Source of the DNA: Pontiellaceae bacterium
Lineage (GTDB): Bacteria > Verrucomicrobiota > Kiritimatiellia > Kiritimatiellales > Tichowtungiaceae
DNA length: 32,223 bases
Assembly (NCBI GenBank): GCA_029939835.1
Contig: JAOZSE010000010.1
Span: 1-32,223 of the forward strand
Direction of reading: 5' to 3'
In this document: piece by piece, positions 8,302 to 15,928 of the stretch
How positions within the stretch are numbered: position 1 is the stretch's first letter
How the letters are laid out: each line of letters starts with the position of its first letter
Position numbers and translations under genes: made by a program
The notes under the pieces: generated by a model
Databases searched by the model: none
What the model was told of the DNA's origin: nothing
The model's input: the letters and a program-made list of their open reading frames with translations, nothing else

Positions 8302-9273
8302 ATGAGCCGCAGTGCATTCATTGCTGATATTATTGAGAAAGCCAAGGCCGGTCCGCGCACCATTGTGCTGCCGGAGGGCGCGGATGAGCGCGTTATTGCC
8401 GCCGCCAACACCATCACGGATGATGGCATTGCCAAGGTGATTGTGCTTGGCGACGAAACCGTCGCGGCGCGCGTTGGCAAAGGCATCACAGTGATCAACC
8501 CCGAAACCTCGGAAAAACTCAATGAATATGCCGCTGCGCTTTGTGAACTGCGTAAGCATAAAGGGCTGACCCTTGAACAGGCGAAGGAGGCGCTCAAGCA
8601 GGTGAACTGGTTCGGCATGATGATGGTGCACAGCGGCGAAGCCGACGGTTTGGTTTCCGGCGCGGCCCATTCCACCGCCGACACGGTGCGCCCCGCGCTC
8701 CAGATCATCAAAGGTTCGTTTGTTTCCAGCGTCATGTTCATGTGTGTACAGGACACCACCTATGTCTTTTCTGACTGCGCGCTGGTCGAAAATCCCGATG
8801 CCGACCAACTCGCGCACATTGCGGTCAGTAGCGGTCTGACTGCTCTCAAGTTTGGCATTCCCGGCGATGTCGCTCTTCTTTCCTATTCCACCAAGGGTTC
8901 GGCCTCCAGTTCGCTGGTTAAGAAGGTGGTTGAAGCGACGGCCCGGGCCAAAGAACTTCTTGCTGAAGAGCATTCGGAGGCTGCCGTCCGGCTCGACGGC
9001 GAGCTCCAGCTTGACGCAGCCATCGTGCCGCAGGTGGCGAAGAGCAAAGCACCGGATAGCCCGCTGGCGGGCGAGGCGCGCGTACTGGTTTTCCCCGATC
9101 TCAACGCGGGTAACATCGGCTATAAGCTCGTGCAGCGCCTTGGCGGCGCCGAAGCCTACGGCCCGATGCTTCAGGGCCTGAATAAACCGGTGAATGATTT
9201 GTCGCGCGGATGCAGCGCAGAGGATATTGTCGGGCTGGTCGCCATTACGGCGGTGCAGGCACAGGGTGTTTAA
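8302..9273 (+). CDS. pta: Phosphate acetyltransferase (short form)
   Basis: TIVLPEGADERVIAAANTITDDGIAKVIVLGD...ADGLVSGAAHSTADTVRPALQIIK; adjacent ackA. Confidence 0.95.
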   Translation: MSRSAFIADIIEKAKAGPRTIVLPEGADERVIAAANTITDDGIAKVIVLGDETVAARVGKGITVINPETSEKLNEYAAALCELRKHKGLTLEQAKEALKQVNWFGMMMVHSGEADGLVSGAAHSTADTVRPALQIIKGSFVSSVMFMCVQDTTYVFSDCALVENPDADQLAHIAVSSGLTALKFGIPGDVALLSYSTKGSASSSLVKKVVEATARAKELLAEEHSEAAVRLDGELQLDAAIVPQVAKSKAPDSPLAGEARVLVFPDLNAGNIGYKLVQRLGGAEAYGPMLQGLNKPVNDLSRGCSAEDIVGLVAITAVQAQGV

Positions 9274-9285
9274 ACGGAGTGGAGC

Positions 9286-10485
9286 ATGAAAATACTGGTG
9301 ATCAATTCGGGGTCGTCCTCGATCAAATACAAACTTTATCAGGCGAAGGATAACAATCACGACTTTATCCTGCTGGCCTCCGGCGGGGCCGAACGTATCG
9401 GCATCTCCGGCGCCTTCATCAACCACAAAAAAGAGGGCCGCGAAAAAGACCATATTTTCGTGGAACTGCCCGACCATAAGAAAGCCATTCATTCAATTTT
9501 TGAAATCCTCACCGATCCGGAGAAGGGCTGCCTAGCCGGACTGCAGGAGTTGGCGGGTGTCGGCCACCGCGTGGTGCATGGCGGTGAGCATTTCACCAAA
9601 TCGGTTCTGGTCGACGGGGAAGTCGTCAAAGCCGTCCGGGAAAGCTCTGTGCTGGCTCCGCTCCACAATCCGCCCAACCTGATGGGGATTCAGGCGGTTT
9701 ATGAACTGCAGCCGAAAATGAAACAGGTCGCTGTGTTCGATACCGCGATTCACCAGACCATGCCGCCCAAGGCCTATCTCTACGGCCTGCCCAGGGAGCA
9801 GTACACCGTCCATAAGATCCGCCGCTATGGCTTCCACGGCACCTCGCACGGCTATGTCGCCCGGAAAGCCGCCAAAGAGCTCAAGCGTCCGATCAAAAAG
9901 CTCAAGCTTATCACCTGCCACCTCGGCAACGGCGGTTCCATCACCGCCTTCGTCGGCGGCAAATCGGTCGACACCTCCATGGGACTCACGCCGCTGGCCG
10001 GCCTGCTGATGGGAACGCGTTCCGGCGATCTTGATCCCTACATTCCGCTGCACATTATGCAGACGCAGGATATGAGCGTTGAGCAGGTCAGCGGCCTAAT
10101 GAACAAGCATGGCGGACTGCTCGGCCTCTGCGGCAAGCGCGATATGCGCGATGTGATCGACGGGTACGAAAAAGGCCGTGGAGCCTGTATCGAAGCTGTC
10201 GAAATGTTCGTGTACAGCATCCAGAAATATATCGGTGCCTACATCGCCGCCATGAACGGCGTAGACGCCATCGTTTTCACTGCGGGCATCGGTGAAAACG
10301 TCGGCCTTATCCGTGAAAAGGTGCTCGAAAACTTTGGCTACATCGGCCTCAAACTCAACAAACGCTCCAACGGGGCCAACAAAACCCTTATCACCTCCAA
10401 AAACTCAAAAGTGAAGGCGCTCGTCATTCACACCGACGAGGAAAAAGTTATCGCTTCGGATACCTTCGATATCCTCAATGGATAA
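9286..10485 (+). CDS. ackA: Acetate kinase
   Basis: MKILVINSGSSSIKYKLY; GVGHRVVHGGEHF; RRYGFHGTSHGYVA; TAGIGENVGLIRE. Confidence 0.98.
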   Translation: MKILVINSGSSSIKYKLYQAKDNNHDFILLASGGAERIGISGAFINHKKEGREKDHIFVELPDHKKAIHSIFEILTDPEKGCLAGLQELAGVGHRVVHGGEHFTKSVLVDGEVVKAVRESSVLAPLHNPPNLMGIQAVYELQPKMKQVAVFDTAIHQTMPPKAYLYGLPREQYTVHKIRRYGFHGTSHGYVARKAAKELKRPIKKLKLITCHLGNGGSITAFVGGKSVDTSMGLTPLAGLLMGTRSGDLDPYIPLHIMQTQDMSVEQVSGLMNKHGGLLGLCGKRDMRDVIDGYEKGRGACIEAVEMFVYSIQKYIGAYIAAMNGVDAIVFTAGIGENVGLIREKVLENFGYIGLKLNKRSNGANKTLITSKNSKVKALVIHTDEEKVIASDTFDILNG

Positions 10486-10506
10486 ACGATAGCCGTTAGT
10501 TTTATT

Positions 10507-10556
10507 GTAGGGCGGGGGCCGTGACCCCGCCGAGATTCCGCGATCACGGATCGCGG
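10507..10556. repeat. GTAGGG-type twin-hairpin palindromic element
   Basis: GGCGGGG-GCCGTGA-CCCCGCC (10511-10531) then CCGCGA-TCACGGA-TCGCGG (10538-10556); loops share complementary CCGTGA/TCACGG. Confidence 0.7.
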
Positions 10557-10613
10557 CTGCAAATTGTTCTAGATTTAGACGGCCATCCTGTGAAATAAAC
10601 ACTTCTTAGTCCT

Positions 10614-11225
10614 ATGAAAAAAGCATCTACAGCCTATGTCTGGTTCGATACCGAGTTCACCTCCCTCGAACTCGACGAGGCGCACCTGCTTCAGGTCGCC
10701 GTCATGCTCACGGATAAAGACCTTCGGCGTATTACGCCGCCCGAGGAAGACATCAATCTTTATATCCGGCTGCCCGAAAATGCGCACCTCAGTTCCTGGG
10801 TGAAGAAAAACATTCCCGATCTGATCAAAAAATGCCAGTCGCGCGCCGCGGTGCCCGTTGAAGAGGTGGATGCCAAACTTACCGCCTTGCTGGACCGCTG
10901 GTGCGGCACGCCGCTCAAAACGATCCAAAAGCGGCCGGTGATGGCGGGCAACAGTATCCATACCGACTGGATGCTCGCGCGTAAATTTTTCCCGGACTTC
11001 GTGAGCCGTCTGCATTACCGTCTGCTCGACGTTTCTGCACTTAAAATCCAATGGCTCGATCTGACGGGTGGGGCGGAGTTTAAAAAGGATGATTCCAAAG
11101 CCGTCAAAAAATATTTTCCCGAAGCCGACCTGCGCCGTCTCCGCCAGCACGACGCCTGCTACGACATCGTCGCCTCCGCCGCCGAACTCGCCTACTATCG
11201 CGAAAACCTTCTGCGCTTAGGTTGA
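10614..11225 (+). CDS. orn: Oligoribonuclease (DEDDh 3'-5' exonuclease family)
   Basis: WFDTEFTSLELDEAHLLQVAVMLTD; AGNSIHTDWMLARKFFPDFVSRLHYRLLDVSALK; HDACYDIVASAAELAYYRENLLRL. Confidence 0.88.
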   Translation: MKKASTAYVWFDTEFTSLELDEAHLLQVAVMLTDKDLRRITPPEEDINLYIRLPENAHLSSWVKKNIPDLIKKCQSRAAVPVEEVDAKLTALLDRWCGTPLKTIQKRPVMAGNSIHTDWMLARKFFPDFVSRLHYRLLDVSALKIQWLDLTGGAEFKKDDSKAVKKYFPEADLRRLRQHDACYDIVASAAELAYYRENLLRLG

Positions 11226-11246
11226 TTTCTCTTCGTCGAACGAAAA

Positions 11247-11324
11247 GGTAGGGCGCGTTCGCCGAACGCGCCGCCAGTCCTGAGCTTTCTCGGAGGGCGG
11301 ACGGCTCGGCGAGCCGTCCCTACC
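11247..11324. repeat. GGTAGGG...CCCTACC twin-hairpin palindromic element
   Basis: GGCGCGTT-CGCCG-AACGCGCC (11252-11272) and GGACGGCT-CGGCG-AGCCGTCC (11299-11319); complementary loops CGCCG/CGGCG. Confidence 0.85.
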
Positions 11325-11328
11325 AAAA

Positions 11329-11360
11329 ATGCCCCGTGGCTTGCTGCGGGGAGTTTCACT
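11329..11360. repeat. ATGCCCCG(T/C)GG...TTGCTGCGGGGAG repeat, copy 1
   Basis: ATGCCCCGTGGCTTGCTGCGGGGAGTTTCACT; near-identical copies at 13670 and 13769. Confidence 0.8.
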
Positions 11361-12210
11361 CGGCCGGTTTTTGGAAGAGGGAGAGGTTTCCGGAGAGTTT
11401 ATCTTCGAACTCAGCGAGGCGGCGGCCTTCGAGCGGATTTTCTTTGCCGGCAATGAGATCGTTGATGGCAGCGATCTCGTCGCTGGAGAATTTGGCGCCG
11501 CGCAGGACGTGGCGCTCGAACGATTCATAGGCCATCGGGCAGACGGCTTTGACGATGCCGGCGATGGCGCGGGCGTATTCCTGAATTTCCCACTGGGCGT
11601 GGGAGTCCATGCGCAGTTTGAGGAAGTGCAGCATGTTTTTGAGATCCATCTGCCAGTACCACTCGGTGTACATCGAAAGCGGCAGGTTGATGCGGGCCAG
11701 CTCGCGGGCGATACCGTCGTCCAGAAGCTCTTCATAGTTGGCGAAGCTGGCGGACTGGTCGCTCTTGAGCAGTTCGAGAACTTTGTCCTGCAGTTCAACC
11801 GGTACGGCTTCGTTTTCGCGACCCTGTTTGTTGTCGGCGCTTTGCAGGCTGATGTGTTCGCGCGGCGGCAGGTAGAACTCGTCTTTCATGACACTGTAGC
11901 GTCCGGATATCTCGTTAAGGCGCGCTGTGCGGTGGCGGATCCACTGGCGGGCGACAAAGAGCGGCATTTTGCAGTGGAGTTCGAAAATGACGTGTTCGAA
12001 GGGGGAGGTGTGCTCATGGCGCAGGAGGTAGTCGATCAGGCCCGCGTCCTGCCGGAGGGTTTTGGTGCCTTCGCCGTAGGAGACGCGCGCGGTCTGCACA
12101 ATGCGGTCATCGCCGCCCATGTAATCCACCAGCCGGACAAATCCTTTGTCGAGCACCTTGATTTCCTGATCGAGCAGGGCTTCCGCTGTCGGAACCGTGA
12201 TATGAGCCAT
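11356..12210 (-). CDS. thyX: FAD-dependent thymidylate synthase; ATG at 12210
   Basis: RIVQTARVSYGEGTKTL; HTSPFEHVIFELHCKMPLFVARQWIRHRTARLNEISGRYSVM (RHR-x7-S motif); SD CAGGAG before ATG. Confidence 0.97.
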   Translation of the reverse strand: MAHITVPTAEALLDQEIKVLDKGFVRLVDYMGGDDRIVQTARVSYGEGTKTLRQDAGLIDYLLRHEHTSPFEHVIFELHCKMPLFVARQWIRHRTARLNEISGRYSVMKDEFYLPPREHISLQSADNKQGRENEAVPVELQDKVLELLKSDQSASFANYEELLDDGIARELARINLPLSMYTEWYWQMDLKNMLHFLKLRMDSHAQWEIQEYARAIAGIVKAVCPMAYESFERHVLRGAKFSSDEIAAINDLIAGKENPLEGRRLAEFEDKLSGNLSLFQKPAE

Positions 12211-12220
12211 AATCAACTCC

Positions 12221-12261
12221 TGGAATGTTGGAATAGTGGAAAATGGAATAATGGTGGAATG
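12221..12261. repeat. TGGAAT-rich repeat, copy 1 (thyX leader)
   Basis: tggaatgttggaatagtggaaaatggaataatggtggaatg resembles 21327-21365. Confidence 0.6.
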
Positions 12262-12295
12262 AACGGGCCGGGGCAAATAATTTGTTCCGAGGGGG

Positions 12296-12368
12296 TTGAC
12301 AATAAATTTAAAAAGTGCATCATACGCGCATCATTATAAATAAGAGTTGTTCATACAGGTGATGCACT
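12296..12368 (+). promoter_or_regulatory. Putative promoter (TTGACA at 12296) with inverted repeat abutting the start codon
   Basis: AGTGCATCA (12314-12322) and TGATGCACT (12360-12368), directly before ATG 12369. Confidence 0.5.
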
Positions 12369-13535
12369 ATGAGTACGTTTGAAGGAACAGGCATCAAAAA
12401 TCTGAAGCTGCGCGGCGGAATTTACTACTGGCGGCAGAAGATGGACGGTGTTCAGTACTCGGAGTCTTTGCAGACTGCGGATCGCGAAGAGGCTCTCAAA
12501 CGGATGGCCGAAAAGGTGGAGGCCGTAAAAAGCGGAACGGGTTTAAAGGAGAAAAAAATGACGAAAGAGAAAGATATAAGTTCGGAATCGGTCGACTACT
12601 GGCCGCAACTCAAGGTACTCGACTGCACGATTCGTGACGGGGGACTGATGAATAACCATCAGTTCAGTGACGATTTCGTACGCATGGTTCACAAGAATCT
12701 TGTGGCAGCGGGCGTGGACTACATGGAAATCGGCTACAAGGCAGACAAAAAACTGTTCAGCCCCGATGAGTACGGTCTCTGGAAATCGTGCGACGAGGAT
12801 GCGCTCAACCGCTTTTTCGGTGACGAGGATCCCGGTATTAAACTCAGTGTGATGGCAGACGTTGGCCGAACCACAGAGAGCGACATTGTTCCGGCTGACC
12901 AGAGTGTACTCGATCTCATTCGTGTGGCCTGCTACATCCACCAGATTCCTGCCGCAATGGATATGGCTAAAGACGCCAAATACAAGGGCTATGAGGTCGC
13001 CATTAACCTGATGGCGATCTCGACTGTACCGGAGTTCGAGCTCAATAAAGGCCTCGAACTGATCGGACAAAGCGAAGCCGATATGGTGTACCTCGTCGAC
13101 AGCTTTGGTTCGCTCTACTACGAGCAGATCGAAGACCTCATGCGCCGGTATCTCGCCGCGATGGGCGAGGGAAAGCAGGTAGGCATTCATGCGCACAACA
13201 ATCAGCAGATGGCGTACGTGAACACCATTTGCTGCGCCATTAACGGTGCCACGATGCTCGACTCAACTATCGACGGAATGGGCCGCGGGGCGGGCAACTG
13301 CCCGACCGAGCTGCTGCTCGGGTTCCTGCGCAATCCCAAATTCCACCAGCGGCCGATCATCGAAGCCGTTGAAAAACTGATGGTTCCGCTGCGCGAAACC
13401 ATCGACTGGGGCTACAGCGTTCCCTACATGATCACTGGGCAGCGCAACGAACATCCGCGCGCGGCGATCAAGGTGCGCGAGGGCGATCAGAAAAACGAGT
13501 TCATCAAGTTTTACGACGAGATGTACGATCAGTAG
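12369..13535 (+). CDS. DRE-TIM/HMGL-like aldolase-domain protein with integrase-arm-like N-terminal ~60 aa (alternative start ATG 12558)
   Basis: LKVLDCTIRDGGLMNNHQF; VGIHAHNNQQMAYVNT; DSTIDGMGRGAGNCPTELLLGFL; N-terminus NLKLRGGIYYWRQKMDGVQYSESLQTADREEALKR. Confidence 0.8.
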   Translation: MSTFEGTGIKNLKLRGGIYYWRQKMDGVQYSESLQTADREEALKRMAEKVEAVKSGTGLKEKKMTKEKDISSESVDYWPQLKVLDCTIRDGGLMNNHQFSDDFVRMVHKNLVAAGVDYMEIGYKADKKLFSPDEYGLWKSCDEDALNRFFGDEDPGIKLSVMADVGRTTESDIVPADQSVLDLIRVACYIHQIPAAMDMAKDAKYKGYEVAINLMAISTVPEFELNKGLELIGQSEADMVYLVDSFGSLYYEQIEDLMRRYLAAMGEGKQVGIHAHNNQQMAYVNTICCAINGATMLDSTIDGMGRGAGNCPTELLLGFLRNPKFHQRPIIEAVEKLMVPLRETIDWGYSVPYMITGQRNEHPRAAIKVREGDQKNEFIKFYDEMYDQ

Positions 13536-13568
13536 ACCTTCCCCGCGCTTCGCGATGCTCAGCGCCTC

Positions 13569-13593
13569 CCCTCCGAAAGGAGGGTTTTTTTTT
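13569..13593 (+). terminator. Rho-independent terminator
   Basis: CCCTCC-GAAA-GGAGGG followed by T9. Confidence 0.85.
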
Positions 13594-13669
13594 GTTCCTC
13601 TCCACGGGAGGGCTGGCCGTCGGGCCGGGAGGAGTGCTCTGTCTGTTTTTTTACCGAAATTGTCGCAGA

Positions 13670-13800
13670 ATGCCCCGTGGCTTGCTGCGGGAATGAATGC
13701 GTCCCTCGAAAGGTAGGGACGCCTCTCCGAGGCGTCCGCGGACCGCTCGGAGAGCGGTCCCTACCAAGATGCCCCGCGGGTTGCTGCGGGGAGCTTCACT
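13670..13800. repeat. Composite repeat: ATGCCCCG copy, GGTAGGG...CCCTACC twin hairpin (13712-13765), second ATGCCCCG copy (13769)
   Basis: GGACGCCT-CTCCG-AGGCGTCC and GGACCGCT-CGGAG-AGCGGTCC inside; flanking ATGCCCCGTGGCTTGCTGCGGG and ATGCCCCGCGGGTTGCTGCGGGG. Confidence 0.85.
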
Positions 13801-13862
13801 TCGACCTGCGATATTCCTTGTTCGATATTCGATATTTCCTTTATTCTCACGCCTTCCTCAAA

Positions 13863-13946
13863 GCCGGAGTGGCGGAATTGGTAGACGCACTGGACTCAAA
13901 ATCCAGCGGTAGCAATACTGTGAGGGTTCGAGTCCCTCCTCCGGCA
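13863..13946 (+). tRNA. tRNA-Leu (anticodon CAA)
   Basis: Acceptor GCCGGAG/CTCCGGC + A; anticodon arm CTGGA-CTCAAAA-TCCAG; long variable arm; GGTTCGAGTCC T-arm; no encoded CCA. Confidence 0.95.
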
Positions 13947-13963
13947 TGCTCTAGGAGATAACT

Positions 13964-15430
13964 ATGCAGGATAATGAATATCGGCAACAGCGGATTGAAA
14001 ATATGGAAAAGCTCGCAGAGGCGGGCTTCCCGGCGTACGGCGGCGCGTTTGAACGCACCGGCACGCTGGCGGCACTCCACACGAATTTTGAAGAAGGCAA
14101 ACAGGTCAAGGCCTGCGGGCGGATTGTCGCAATGCGCAAGATGGGCAAGATGGCCTTCGCCCATATTTCCGACGGTTCGGCAAAGTTTCAGCTGATGGTG
14201 AAAAAGGATCTGATCGGCGATGACGCTTTTACGGCGTTTAAGCTGCTCGATCTTGGCGACACGATCGGTGTCTCTGGCGAACTGTTTATCACTCGCACCG
14301 AAGAGCAGACTATTCGTGTGAACGAGTGGACGCTGCTCGCGAAGTCACTCCTGCCGCTGCCGGAAAAGTTTCACGGCCTGCAGGATGTCGAAACGCGCTA
14401 CCGTCAGCGTGAGCTCGATCTGATCTCGAATGATGAGGTGATGGATCTCTTCAAAAAGCGCACCGCGGTACTGAGCGAAATCCGCGTGTTTCTTGCCGCG
14501 CGCGGTTACTTTGAAGTGGAGACGCCGATGATTCAGCAGATCGCCGGCGGCGCGGCGGCTAATCCGTTTAAAACGCACTATCAGGCGCTCAGCACGGATA
14601 TGTATTTCCGCATTGCTCCGGAGTTGTATCTGAAGCGGCTGATCGTCGGCGGCATGGATCGCGTGTTTGAACTGAACCGGAACTTTCGCAACGAGGGGCT
14701 CGACCGTACACACAACCCCGAATTTACCGCACTCGAGATCTACGAGGCCTACGGCGATATGCGCACGATGCAGGAGCTGGTGCAGAGTCTTGTCACCCAT
14801 CTGGCAGAGAAAATTTTCGGCGGCCTTGAAGTGGAGTGGGGCGGCAACACGATCAATCTGGCAACCCCGTGGAATGAAATCACTTATCACGACCTGGTCT
14901 GCAAGCACCTCGGCGCGGACTGGTTTGACAAATCGCGCGACGAGGCTGTCGCCAAAGCCGATGAACTCGATGTGCTCGTTGACGCGGAGATGGACTTTGA
15001 GGCCGTTACCCACGAAATCTACGAAAAGACGATCGAGGCGACGCTGATTCAGCCGACGTTTGTCACGCGCCTGCCAGCGCACCTTGTGCCTCTGGCTAAA
15101 CCGTGTGCCGACGATCCGTCGCTCGTAGATGTTTTCGAATTGATCATTGGCGGCAAGGAAATCGCCCCGGCGTACAGCGAACTTAATGACGCGCTTGAAC
15201 AGCGCCGCCGCTTTGAAGAACAGGCGGGGGGCGACTCGGCGAAAATCGATCAGGATTTCCTCGCATCGCTCGAAACCGGCATGCCGCCGACCGGCGGCAT
15301 GGGCATCGGCATTGATCGCCTCATGATGCTTCTCAGCGGCTCGGACGCGATCCGCGACGTGATTCTCTTCCCGCAGCTTAAGCCCCGTAAACGGGTCGCA
15401 GCAGAGGAAACCGAAGAAACGGAGGGGTAG
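13964..15430 (+). CDS. lysS: Lysyl-tRNA synthetase, class II
   Basis: FRNEGLDRTHNPEFTALEIYEAYGD; GGKEIAPAYSELNDALEQRRRFEEQ; GMPPTGGMGIGIDRLMMLL. Confidence 0.97.
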   Translation: MQDNEYRQQRIENMEKLAEAGFPAYGGAFERTGTLAALHTNFEEGKQVKACGRIVAMRKMGKMAFAHISDGSAKFQLMVKKDLIGDDAFTAFKLLDLGDTIGVSGELFITRTEEQTIRVNEWTLLAKSLLPLPEKFHGLQDVETRYRQRELDLISNDEVMDLFKKRTAVLSEIRVFLAARGYFEVETPMIQQIAGGAAANPFKTHYQALSTDMYFRIAPELYLKRLIVGGMDRVFELNRNFRNEGLDRTHNPEFTALEIYEAYGDMRTMQELVQSLVTHLAEKIFGGLEVEWGGNTINLATPWNEITYHDLVCKHLGADWFDKSRDEAVAKADELDVLVDAEMDFEAVTHEIYEKTIEATLIQPTFVTRLPAHLVPLAKPCADDPSLVDVFELIIGGKEIAPAYSELNDALEQRRRFEEQAGGDSAKIDQDFLASLETGMPPTGGMGIGIDRLMMLLSGSDAIRDVILFPQLKPRKRVAAEETEETEG

Positions 15431-15431
15431 G

Positions 15432-15836
15432 ATGGAACGGTTTTCAATCTCAATGGAAGACGGTCTGCTCAAAAAGTTTGACCGCAATCTCAAGAAGCAC
15501 GGCTACTCAAATCGCTCCGAAGCGGTACGCGATCTTGTGCGCAAAACACTGATCGACGAAGAGTGGAAAGCGGGCGAAGAGGTGGTCGGTGTGATCACGT
15601 TGGTGTTTGATCACCATCAGCGCCAGCTTCAGGACAAACTCACCGAGCTTCAGCACGATCATCACGATCTGATTGTCTCTTCGACCCATGTTCACCTCGA
15701 CCACGACAACTGTCTTGAGGTGATTATTGTGAAAGGCGAGGCGGGCACTGTGCGCGAACTGGCCGATCAGCTGAAAGCCACGCGCGGTGTGAAATCGAGC
15801 GAGCTGACTTCCGCAAGTACCGGCCGCAAGCTCTAA
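15432..15836 (+). CDS. nikR: NikR-family nickel-responsive ribbon-helix-helix regulator
   Basis: RFSISMEDGLLKKFDRNLKKHGYSNRSEAVRDLVR; metal-site region HDHHDLIVSSTHVHLDHDNCLEVIIVKG. Confidence 0.92.
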   Translation: MERFSISMEDGLLKKFDRNLKKHGYSNRSEAVRDLVRKTLIDEEWKAGEEVVGVITLVFDHHQRQLQDKLTELQHDHHDLIVSSTHVHLDHDNCLEVIIVKGEAGTVRELADQLKATRGVKSSELTSASTGRKL

Positions 15837-15861
15837 TAATTCACTTTCTTTGTTTCACCGG

Positions 15862-15908
15862 TTGACACGGCCCGCCTCATAGTGTTACGAGTATTACAAA
15901 CGTAACAC
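15862..15908 (+). promoter_or_regulatory. Putative promoter (TTGACA 15862) with NikR-like operator palindrome 15882-15908
   Basis: GTGTTACG-N11-CGTAACAC perfect 8-bp arms, 27 bp overall, downstream of the -35. Confidence 0.65.
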
Positions 15909-15928
15909 AAACGAAGGGGTGGTTCAGG

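Noticed and set aside
8278-9492. 404-aa minus-strand ORF opposite pta
   Set aside because: Antisense shadow of a conserved enzyme gene.
11329-12339. 336-aa plus-strand ORF opposite thyX
   Set aside because: Shadow of thyX; its start lies in the ATGCCCCG repeat, and no recognisable domain.
13677-13961. 94-aa ORF spanning repeats and tRNA-Leu
   Set aside because: Overlaps a clear tRNA and repetitive DNA; not a credible protein.
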